From the NCBI GenBank assembly GCA_015039465.1, contig MU130381.1, positions 174,080 through 238,079 on the forward strand: a stretch of DNA of 64,000 bases. The letters are read 5' to 3'. The notes below the pieces were generated by a model, which was not told the origin of the DNA, searched no databases, and saw only the letters and a program-made list of their open reading frames with translations. How positions within the stretch are numbered: the stretch's first letter is position 1; each line of letters starts with the position of its first letter. Below, one piece after another: positions 48,915-58,605 of the stretch. The stretch is from Phlegmacium glaucopus (Eukaryota; Basidiomycota; Agaricomycetes; Agaricales; Cortinariaceae). A program made the position numbers and the translations under genes.

Positions 48915-49531
48915 CAAGAGCGAGCACTTGGGTAGTTGTGGAGAGAAAGAGAAATGGGGTTGTTTGTTTGGGCCTTCCTTTTTAATAGGGTCAACATTAC
49001 ATAATCCCTCATCACAGCTTTTTGGCTGTCTCCAAGTTCAATATTCAACTCAATATCTAACCTTCTAGAATCGTCTACTATAACCCCTACATTTTTTGTC
49101 CATATGCGAACCACCTGGAAACACCTGCTTCTTCCGGACAATCTTTTACCAAGTAATCCATTTGACACTGTCATCGTTCAAGTTGGTTACACGATATGTG
49201 GGACTGTCTGGGACTGTTTGTAATTGCAGTTCTTCATCAGGGTACTTTTACGTGCCCGATTCTATGACTATTCTGACGTTGAAACGTTGACCCTGAGTGC
49301 TATTTCAATGATGTGGCCCGACACATGCACTCCTGAAGGCTCATGGTAACCTGATGACTGTATCTTTATCGATCTATCCCCCGAGGCATCCGGAGATGAG
49401 TATTGCTGTCTGCTAGAACTAATTGTATTCACCCCGCCGATAGATACCATCAGTATACATTACCACCACCCACGCGAATTCGACCTTGTGGCTGTATGTA
49501 TGAACCAATCCATGAGCTGTTACTCAATTGG
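48915..49531. other. Polyubiquitin upstream region
   Basis: About 600 bp that should hold the polyubiquitin promoter. No coding or RNA feature is supported. I did not identify convincing heat-shock elements by eye. Confidence 0.4.
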
Positions 49532-50213
49532 GGGCGGGCAGGACCCCGGGCAATGGTAGGTAGGGCCTGATGCCATTCCGGACGGTTTTTCCAGAAATTT
49601 TGAAAAAAGCCGGGGCAAAATCCGGACAAAATCGAGGAAATTTTCGAAAAAGCCAGGGCATCTATCCGGACAGAAATTCCGTCTCAGTATCTAGCCAGGT
49701 CCACAGTCCGGACATATATCAGTCATACCGGTTCAGCGCCGAGACCAGAGAGTTGGTGTTCGAGTCCTCTCAATACATTTTTATTTTCATGTGTGGGATT
49801 TGTATGCTATTTTCTTGCTCTCGCTTGCAGATTTGAATAGATTTCGCACCCTACAAAAGGTTGACAAGTACTCATTCAAGCTCTCAAAGAAGCAAGGCAG
49901 AAATTCTGACAATAACAGTGAAGATTAGGGTGCTATTAGATACCAATTCAAACGAAGCTGCCTGTCTATTGTAGCTATTGCTTTTTGGTGTTGTCTAGAT
50001 ACCTTATATGTTGTTTCCTGCATCCCCGCCTCGTCTGTGGCGATTTTGACAAATTTTGGCGAAAAATAGGCTAGATACTGAGATCCGGACAAAATTTTGG
50101 AATTTTGAGGAGGCCAGGCGCAATCCGGACAAAAAGACGTAACTTCTGTCCGGACGAAAGGTGCCTTTCCGGGAACAGGCCTCGCCTACCATTGCCCGGG
50201 GTCCTGGGCGGGC
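49532..50213. mobile_element. 666-bp non-autonomous DNA transposon (long-TIR MITE)
   Basis: The element spans 49540-50205. Left end AGGACCCCGGGCAATGGTAG; the right end is the exact inverted copy over at least these 20 bases. Similarity continues inward in pieces, for example CTCAGTATCTAGCC at about 49683 inverted near 50070. The 8-bp direct repeat GGGCGGGC flanks it at 49532-49539 and 50206-50213. The first ten bases AGGACCCCGG equal those of the MITE at 35117, so both belong to one family or superfamily. There is no transposase frame. The middle (49720-49770) has a B-box-like GTTCGAGTCC, not enough for a tRNA call. Confidence 0.85.
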
Positions 50214-51287
50214 TCAATCATAATTCTGGGCGTACAACATATCACATTTTTTCACTCAACTTTCACTTGAAACGACCTTAGACAAATTCAAATATAATCG
50301 ACGAGTCGAATCCCGTTGGCTTAAACTCTGCAGCTTATGACTTCGTGAAGTTGGAGTACACTCTTATCACTATCAAAAAACGGCAGGATCATGACGATCG
50401 GACTATCCCAGCCGGTCAGCTGGGTGCTACGACTCCTACCTGACCGGAGCACTAGGCTTTCCCATGAGAACAAAAACTCCTGTAATCGTGATGACTATGT
50501 TTTCCAGAAGTTGTGTCACTACGCAGCGATCGCCGTCTGGAATTTTAGAATTGATGGAAAGCTAACTATATAACCCGTCGGATTCATGGCTATATGCAAC
50601 ATCGCGTTAAAAGTATTTCGGGCGACATTTAGATTGCCACCGTCCTTGAGTTTTCACAGGTCAGAGAACTCTTCTTCTACTGCTTACTAGTATTACATAG
50701 TCCCAGAGTGATCCAAGGAGTTAGATTTCGTCCACTCAAACAAAACTTCTCAAGGGTATGGGAGAATTCTTCATGAACCTGAATTGCCAGAGTGCGAAGC
50801 ATTTAGCTGAATCCGCGGGCCCTTTGTATTATGTATTCTATTTTTACAAACGTGAAATTTCCAAGTGCAAGCTTGCACTCAAGCAGCCTCTCCGGTAGAC
50901 CCTTGAGACAGGTTTTATTCCCTCCTCTCAGCCGAGTTTGAATGTTATTCGCACAGGCGGGAAGACCGCGAGTGGGAACTTGCTGGCCTGTATTAGTATG
51001 TATGTATAGCACAAGTGAAATACTATACCGACTCGGATGGATCGGAGCTCCGTTTCGAGACCTAGCAGACGGAAATTGTCTGGTGACGGTCTCAACTCGA
51101 AGCGTCGGAGCGTCGGAGCCTAGCGTATGCCATATACATTCTGGAAAGTCATCACGGAGGAATTTATCGTACAAATTCGCGGCAAATTCGAACTTCGTAC
51201 AGAGATGAAAAGGATAAGACAAGATGAAAAATCTACAGTGGTAAATGCGCGCGGAGCAGTTCTAGCGCGTCCACGTATGCGCGTCTG
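50214..51287. other. Gene-poor interval right of the transposon
   Basis: About 1.1 kb to the stop of the FAM72 gene. Open frames on both strands around 50800-51220 overlap each other and carry no known motif. Nothing else was recognised. Confidence 0.4.
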
Positions 51288-52386
51288 TCACCGATCAAAA
51301 TTTATATAACCATCCGCGGATTCTCTGGCAGGTCTTCGCGCCCTTTCATCGTCTACGACCCCAAGAATTTCACCACTCCTAGCGAGGTGATGCCAAAATA
51401 TCACGTCACCTGCTTTGAGGATAGGCGGTGGAGTGGGCGCATATTTCTGATCCGCGGTATGGGAGGAATTGAGACTGGTCAGTAGAGGCTGGCTTCGAGC
51501 ATCTGTCGAATTTGATGGAGGATAATGAGGGTGAACGGAGGTAGGAGAATGGGACGCGCGACTTGGAGGCTGCATTGGAAAAGGGTATACACGACGGCCC
51601 TGGTACTGTTTGATGGAGGAAATGGATTAGTTGGTGCGGGTTGTATAAGAATATTACTCACAACCCACAAATCGTGTTGAGAGGGCTGCTGCTGGGAATA
51701 ATAATGGATAGGGCTTGCAAACTCTAGTGGGGGAGGCGTCGATAACGAATCACGACGAGACCGATATAGGTTTAACTGTGGTGGTGCAGGATATGTATCG
51801 GGTTGAAGAAATGAAGCTGTATTAATGTTTGTAGTGTCGAAAGGTATAACGCCTTTTTCGTTTGGGATATAATGGCGTTCTGTGCTCAAGACCTCACCAG
51901 ATTGAAAAACAAAACGATGGCCATTTGTAACACGATTTGTCGCCGATATTGAGGAAGTGCAACGGGAACACTGGAGAATTAGAGGTTTAATTACGGAAAC
52001 AGGAATAAAAGGTCATGGACATTACTGGTGTGATAATCATATAGCCGATAGTACTGCCACATCCATGACAACAGAGGGATTGCGTCAGACATTCGCAAGT
52101 TCGAGGTGTCATATAAGATAAACTGGACTTGTAAAAGGGCGAGCAGTTGACTGGGAGCACGTCTGAGGAATAGAGGGAGACGTTGGGTCGCAGGAGTAGG
52201 ACTGCCTAGAAAGATATATTAGGAGAAGCGCAGTATGCTTGAATAATGATATACCTTCATTCCGCGATTTGTGAGGAACATATTGCAATTCTTGCAGTCA
52301 AGTATCCATACTTTGTGTGAGATAGGTGGTGGAGGGGTTGGGTAAGGGTTTTGTTGGGGGTTCCATGGATGGGAATTGTTAAACAT
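51288..52386 (-). CDS. FAM72-family Cys-rich protein with long disordered C-terminus
   Basis: Start MFNNSHPWNPQQNPYPTPPP at 52386. The Cys-rich domain reads WILDCKNCNMFLTNRGMKAV and LLLRPNVSLYSSDVLPVNC. After an intron come TCECLTQSLCCHGCGSTIGY, MIITPCSRCTSS, TNGHRFVFQSGEV and then ERHYIPNEKGVIPFD. The spacing CxxC ... RGMKAVLL ... C.CL....CxxCG...GY....PCxxC ... NGH...F is that of animal and fungal FAM72/Mis18-like proteins and suggests two zinc sites. Past the domain is a Pro/Ser-rich disordered tail, ending DGYINFDR at 51288, longer than in the animal members. The biochemical role is not established; animal FAM72A acts on a uracil glycosylase, which may not carry over. Head to head with RRP17. 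Confidence 0.75.
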
Positions 52387-52552
52387 GGTGAGAGGCTACG
52401 AAAAAGCATGAGCGAAGACGAGATTTTATACATCCTTGGGTGTAGTGGCTCCTCTTAAGATCTCTCCGCCTCGATTCGCTTATACTCCATTTATACAAAA
52501 ACTTCCCCAATAGGAAATACCCTCAGATGACTCAGCATTTCCTTTTCATCTC

Positions 52553-53406
52553 ATGCCCAACAACATCGCGATCCTCACTCAATCTCACAAGGCTATTGCA
52601 GCAAAGAAAAAAGCAAAACGCGACCAGATAAAAGAAATTGTATTTGACGATGAAGCTCGTAGGTAAGCTACTTGTATTTCCATCCTTTTCTCTCCCCATT
52701 TTGTCTTCCTAGAGAATTTTTGACCGGCTTTCATAAGCGAAAACTCGCCAAAGCGGAGGCTGCTCGCAGCAAAGCAAAAGAGAGAGAGAAACAAGAAAGG
52801 CTGGAAGCCCGTCGAGAGGTTCTTGCATATCTTTATGTTATTTTACTCCTCGTTCTGACTTGCGTGCATTCAGCAAAGGCGTATGCTCCGTGAACAGGCC
52901 ATTGAAAATGCCGCTCAAGTAGAAAAAGCCTACGGGGCTTTAGTAGGTTGGTGGTTATTCCACTCAAACTTCAATCAACATTAAAGTTGAATTATGACAT
53001 AGATAGCAATGAAAAAGAATGGACTGGAATATCAGCAAATGACAATGAACGAGACGAAGAATACGAAGACGAAGAAATGCTTGCAACAGTCACCGTCATT
53101 GAGGACTTTGATCCAGACACGATTATACATGGACCTTCAAAGCTCGAACATCCATCAATAGCCACGCCAGATCGCCTAGAAACAAAACCGTCCCGTCAAC
53201 CACAATCAAATACCGGACACCGACCTCCTTTCAAGAAAAAATCCCGAGAAAGGAAAATACCCTATGAGACCAGTGACGCTAGAAAAAAGGAGAGAACAAA
53301 ACAGCGCGCAAGGAGGACAGAAAAGGCTGAGTTGGCAGGTGGAAAGGCTGCGAGGAAACCCAAGTCAGCCCGCGGCCTAAGGAGAAAGGGTAGTTCCAAA
53401 CGATAA
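52553..53406 (+). CDS. RRP17: ribosome biogenesis protein Rrp17 (Nop25/NOL12 family)
   Basis: Nucleolar protein of pre-60S maturation; yeast Rrp17 is a 5' exonuclease for rRNA ends. Start ATG 52553: MPNNIAILTQSHKAIAAKKK. The defining Nop25 block is EIVFDDEARREFLTGFHKRK followed by KLAKAEAARSKAKEREKQER, read across an intron at about 52661-52712. Then come QRRMLREQAIENAAQVEKAY, an acidic linker and a strongly Lys/Arg-rich C-terminus (RKKERTKQRARRTEKAELAG) suited to RNA binding and nucleolar targeting. Stop at 53406. Three introns. Divergent from FAM72 with 166 bp between starts. Confidence 0.87.
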
Positions 53407-54172
53407 AACTTACCCGAGCTACGCCCAGCCTGAAAGTGGGTAGCGGATAATCCTATGCATACGCCAATCAGCGGGGCGTCCCGCTTCAGCCCCACCGTCC
53501 ATCCAACCATATCTCCATCGACTCCGGAACGATATGGACAGTGGGGATGGTGTACATTCCGCAGACAAATCATTGATATGATGTATCATGTATGTAGCAC
53601 GCTGTCTATAAACCTGTAAATTTCTATTGGTTTACTTACATATCCTGGACGGTGGAAGGTTGCTATCAGAATACCGATTCCTTTGTAAGTGCTTCCTTTC
53701 TCACATTCTGATGTTCCGAGTCCTACAAAAAAACACAGGGATTCTGTTATCATGGATTCTGTGATCTGGGAAAATATTATATGTACGTTATCTTGATTAC
53801 TCCTTGGAGCTTTTGGGTTCTTCCGAAATGTACACACATATGCTAGCTGCATGTTTCCAGTACTTCCTACCCTTACGGTGGCGCATTGGAATCAATTCCT
53901 ATTTTAGGACGCATTAGGCGGCGTCTCTGGATCCATTACCCCAAACGATTATATTGTTCGATTATGGTGTAATTATGGTGTAATTCAGGTCAACGACTTG
54001 CAAATTTCGCCAATTATTATTATTGATGGACGAGAGCACTGGGTCATACGAAACCACTGAACTGCTTCCTTGACGGAAACAGGCAAGCACGTGACTTACC
54101 CAACGACGTATTCAGCGCAGTTGGTCGTCTATATACTTTCAGCTTTACACCGTCTTCAAGAGATAGTCTGAC
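53407..54172. other. Intergenic RRP17-BOS1
   Basis: About 770 bp between two plus-strand genes. A small direct repeat, ATTATGGTGTA twice near 53960-53985, is the only structure noticed. It contains the BOS1 promoter side. Confidence 0.4.
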
Positions 54173-55198
54173 ATGAACTCACTCTATACCTCAGGCGTGC
54201 GCCAAACCAGCTCCCTGCAGCATGACATGGAGCGACTGCGTAACGGCGACAATTCTCCCGCTCTTCTAGGTGAATACATACTATGACCCCACGTACTTCT
54301 GAGTTCCGTACAACTACAAGTAATTAACCAAGCATCTTTAAATCGTGTTTATAGGCCAGATATCCGCATCTTTGTCTGCTATGCAACGAACGATAGATGA
54401 TTACGATTCAATGACAAAACGAGAAATTATCAAGGCAAAGCAAGAGAAAGCACAGATGTATACTGGTTATTCTTATATAACAGTTAATATAAGCTCATTT
54501 ATGTCTTTTTGAACAGGCGGGTCCAGAAATTCAGAACAGACTATACAGAACTCAGAATCCAGTTTGAACGACTAAAAGGCGAAACGGCAGCTGCAGTGCG
54601 CGCTTTTTATATTATCACACTTGATTCTATTCTAAATTATTTGTCTGCTTTATCTTCACCACATAGGTCGCAGAAGCAAAACGAACCGAACTTATCTCAG
54701 CATCCTCTGCTTCTCCACTTTCACCTTCAGACACACGAAGACGATTCCTTACCACGAATCCAGCGAACTCAACCCTACATCCAGGACTGCGACCCCAGGG
54801 CGATGTCGTTTCAGAATCACCATTTCGCGGTCCAACGCCACAACCAGGAGGCAGAGAATTCCGTGCATTAGATGAACATAGCTTTATCCAGAACACCGAT
54901 AGCCGACTGGATGAATTCTTGGCGCAAGGGCGAGAGGTTTTGGACAATTTGGTTGACCAGCGGAATATGCTCAAAGGCACGCAACGGAGACTCTTGAGTG
55001 CTGCTAACACACTCGGGCTGAGCAGAGAGGTGATAGGCTGGGTTGAAAGACGGAGGTATGTATCTCTCTTTCATTGGAGAAGCCTTCAATGAGATGCTGA
55101 AACTTTTTTCATCAAGTACGCAGGACACGTATATCTTTCTTGGCGGCGCGGTGTTTACCTTCTTTTGTTTCTACCTAATATGGAGATATCTTGGATAA
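54173..55198 (+). CDS. BOS1: ER-Golgi Qb-SNARE Bos1 (membrin/GOSR2 type)
   Basis: Membrane-anchored SNARE of ER-to-Golgi vesicle fusion. Exons give MNSLYTSGVRQTSSLQHDME, then SASLSAMQRTIDDYDSMTKR, MRVQKFRTDYTELRIQFERL, VAEAKRTELISASSASPLSP, a linker, and the SNARE motif FIQNTDSRLDEFLAQGREVL with DNLVDQRNMLKGTQRRLLSA. The C-terminal membrane anchor is TYIFLGGAVFTFFCFYLIWR, ending YLG at 55198. The LVDQRNMLKGTQRRLL block with the arginine layer and the very short lumenal end fit Bos1. Four to five short introns are present, and the final exon encodes the anchor. Confidence 0.9.
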
Positions 55199-55575
55199 TT
55201 TATTTATCTTGACCCGGGCATAGCTATTTAATAGTACTTTACTGATGTTCACAGAATTTACGAACAATTATTTCACGATCAGTCCAGGTGACCGGTCATC
55301 ATCAAGTGTGGTTTTTACCTTGTACCAAACGTAGCTGTGCTACACCTTAGCTAATCGGAAACGTCCCATAGATCCAAGAACATCGAATGGAAGGATGGGA
55401 GTAATATCACCTTCCTTCAGGGGCATGAGATGGAACAGGTTATCGACAACAGGAAACCACTGTAAATCAACACGGTTCTTGATAAGGGAGGAGCACTTGT
55501 CTCAATCCGTTTTGCGTGAAGTAATTACAATGAACTCAGGAACGCCAGAGGTAGAACAAACGAACCATGGCTAGT
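55199..55575. other. Intergenic: convergent 3' flanks of BOS1 and MBL gene
   Basis: About 380 bp between two convergent stop codons; 3' UTR sequence is expected, and no gene was seen. Confidence 0.45.
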
Positions 55576-57037
55576 TCAGTAGACTGGAGGGAAAAGATCG
55601 ACATCTGACGCTCTGTCACCAACAATTTCGACCTTGAGGCCGACTCCCGCAGGTACACAACCTTCCCCGAAAGCAGCTTCCAAGGCAATCTTTGCTTGGA
55701 ATCCAGAACAATGCATGGGAAGCACATACATGGGCGCCGGTCTCAGCTGTTTGGACAAGAAGTCCACTGTCATTGGTATCCTGCGTCCAAATTCTGGACC
55801 GGCGAGATGAAGGCCGCCAATAATCTAGAGCATAGTAATATTACTAAGTTCCTCTCTGCCACAGGGATAAATACCATATATATTGGCCTGGAAAAGGTTT
55901 TGATGGCATCTTTTACGACGTTCACGATTCCAGCATGCGAACAGCTGGACGTGGCCAGTGAGTAAAATGATAGGAGGGATGAATAGGCTAGGCTTACGCG
56001 CTAAAAATCACCAAACCTTTCCCTGCTACGTCGATAGCGACATATCTCTCATCCATGATCTGCTACTCGGATGGGTTGGGAGTCAGTCCTAGACATTAGC
56101 GGGGAAGAAAGGGAGAAATCTACTTACCTCGTCGGAAACCCACTTCCCGTCTGAGTCTGGTAATTCTTCAGCACTCTTTTGAGCCCATCTCATTTGACCA
56201 GGAATTCCAGTCTCAAATTCTGTTACCCTCGGAATTTCTCCGCTCACCCAAACAGTACCTCCAGCAACAGCATGTCCTTCTGCGTGTTTTTCCACCATGC
56301 CGCCAGCTGCCTCGATGGCCTGGAAAGTTGGGTCTGGAGGCAAGGCACACAAGACCTTGTCGTAAGTTGGTCCAGGCGCTATACCTCTCGCTACCGGTCG
56401 ATCGGGGTGGAGATCAACGACAATTGGTACGACGGATTTCACCGCTCTCGAACGTCGCAAGTCGAGAAAGGATAGTAACCCCCCTGTATGGTCACTGTGC
56501 CAGTGAGAGGCGACTACCCTTTCGATTCGTTCAATAGGGACCTCCATGGCCACTGCATTGCGAACTAATGTTTTAGAATCAGGCCCGCTATCAAACAAAG
56601 TTAGTTGGGATGATTCTTCGTCAATTATATGAGTTTCCTGCCAGAAAATAGGGCGCAGAAAGAATCAAATCATATTCCTTCTACTAAAATACGAATGACG
56701 CACAATGAGCGCCGAAAATCCGTGAGCGCCTACAAGTAGACTAATTGAGGCTGCGATCCTGGTCTGATGGGACAGGCTCACCGCAGCAAAACTTCTCAAA
56801 GTCAAAGGCCGGCACGCCCATCACTGTGTCAATAATATGTCCATGTTGCTGAAGATGCTGGGGTAATTCATGAGTGAAACCTGGCGGTAATTTGGTCATC
56901 CTGGCGAAAAATCCCTGTCATTAGCATGTTGATGACCTTATCAAAACTTGTACTAGGCAACCCACCATTCAATGCAATTATCTACTAAGAATGTAATGGT
57001 AAGTCTGTCTACAACCCTGGATCGTGGAGAAACCATT
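55576..57037 (-). CDS. metallo-beta-lactamase-fold hydrolase
   Basis: Enzyme of the MBL fold, closest in layout to the group annotated as dihydropterin ribofuranosylaminobenzene phosphate synthase-like. The start MVSPRSRVVDRLTITFLVDN at 57037 continues CIEWW across an intron to GFFARMTKLPPGFTHELPQH. Then ETHIIDEESSQLTLFDSGPD, the metal motif VVASHWHSDHTGGLLSF (HxHxDH), GHAVAGGTVWVSGEIPRVTE, a final-domain motif LVIFSACSHAGIVNVV, then MVIGGLHLAGPEF and MYVLPMHCSGFQAKIAL with the last metal His. The end is DVDLFPPVY at 55576. All expected metal ligands are present. Substrate unknown; probably cytosolic. Confidence 0.85.
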
Positions 57038-57333
57038 GAAAGGCAGGAAGAGTACAGGAATGGATTCTAAGCTTCAAACGGGTACTGAAAGTGTTAGCAT
57101 GCGTCGGCGATTACGTACTCAGATGCTATGAAAGTAGAGGAATTTACTTAGACTGACCGAGTCCAATAATTCAGGGGTATAATTTAGAGAAACACGAAAA
57201 ACGAAGAAAAAAACCCAAATAATCAAGTTTAGAAATGACTGATTTGCGTTAAAACTGCATCGATAAGCAAGAAAGCGCGATGAGTGAAACCCTTTCCTCT
57301 CCCCAGACTTCAAATCTGCCTTGGGTATCATCA

Positions 57334-58404
57334 TCATACCATATTTCCCCCATAACTCATTGCAGCACCATTTTCCGCGAGTCTACGTTGCCGGAACGCC
57401 TGTGAAGGGAAGACTAAGTATTAAACCTTTAACGAAAGATAAAGGGAAGACGTACCTTGCGATATTTAGTACGCTCATAGGTTACCAAGCCAACAATTAT
57501 AAGAGCAATAACTGAAATTCCAGCAAAGACACCGAGACCAATGGGAAGCACAGACAGCTTCTTGCCTGGCAAGGTGAAAGCCGAAGTTGTAGCAGTTGCT
57601 TGTTCTGCAGCTGCAGATCCGGATGCTGAGCCGGTAGAAGTAGCCAAGGTAGCGGCAACGCTCGGGGACTTGGATCGAGTGGACTCAACATTCGTTGGTG
57701 CGGCGGGAGCGGGAACGGAAGATGCACCCTATAAAAGTATATTTTAAGTAAAGGTAATGACATTAAGGCTACGGGAATTTACATTGGCTCCGATTGGAGT
57801 GGAGGATGGAGCGACGGATGCTGGGACGGAGGATGCAGATGATGGCACGGCGGGTGCAGATAATGGCACGGCGGATGCAGATGATGGGACAGGAATCGCA
57901 GACGATGAAGCGGACGACGCGGAAGTTGATGCCAGAAGCGTAGTTGTTATAGCAGACGGTGAGGTGACTACCGTCACGACAGGACTTGGCGGAGTCGGAT
58001 TGATTGAACTAAATGTTGGCACAGGTGCAGGTAGTAGAACAGTCGAGGGCGATGGTGTGGGTTGGGATGCAGATACTGACGGGGGATTGGTACCAGAGCC
58101 AATGGGATTAGGTACAGCCATTGCGACAGTACAAGTCTTGACTTCTCGTACTGCATCGTTCCCTTGGTCGTCTTTGATTGGGGTTAGAACAATAACACAA
58201 GTCTGGGTGACTGCGCCAGAACCACTGGAGAAGGAAATTAGTGAGTGATGCCACTAATTCCTGCAGAACCCTGACTTACGAATTGATTGTTTGAACAGTA
58301 GTGACAGAAGAAGGTTGGGCGGCTGCTTGCCGAGGAAGGATAGGTAAGGCACTGACTTGAACGGAAAAAAGCAGGAAAGTGTGTAGTAAAAGATAGAACA
58401 ACAT
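57334..58404 (-). CDS. Ser/Thr-rich single-pass membrane protein
   Basis: No named family recognised. Start MLFYLLLHTFLLFSVQVSAL at 58404 is a clear signal peptide, followed by a small conserved-looking part (GAVTQTCVIVLTPIKDDQGN). Then a long Ser/Thr/Ala/Pro-rich stretch of repeats (VPSSASAVPLSAPAVPSSAS) is suited to O-mannosylation. One transmembrane helix (VLPIGLGVFAGISVIALIIV) is followed by a short basic cytoplasmic tail with YERTKYRK then AFRQRRLAENGAAMSYGGNM, ending at TGA 57336-57334. The architecture is like cell-wall stress sensors or signalling mucins, but no WSC domain is visible. Four introns or so. Sensor function is inference from layout. Confidence 0.72.
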
Positions 58405-58605
58405 CGTTGAGACCGTTGACCAGCGGTGTCTCGATGGGCAAAAGAGCATCCAGGCGCTTTTGCAATAAAATGCAAGAATAAAGAAATAAAAGTGCCCTCA
58501 AGGCAGGGGGAATAAAGAGGTGAAAGAGGATGATGATAATGATAACCTAAAAGCTGTGTGCTACATTGGTTACCAAATGCATCTATATTTAATCGGAGAT
58601 TTAAA

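Noticed and set aside
49715..49775. tRNA- or SINE-like B-box (GTTCGAGTCC) inside the 666-bp element
   Set aside because: The flanking T-stem does not pair and no A-box, anticodon stem or acceptor stem could be built, so no tRNA was called.
50803..51222. 139-residue minus-strand open frame
   Set aside because: No recognisable motif, overlaps another frame on the opposite strand, no splice context.
57757..58248. 163-residue plus-strand frame rich in Ala/Asp/Gly
   Set aside because: Antisense shadow of the Ser/Thr-rich repeats of the membrane protein on the minus strand.
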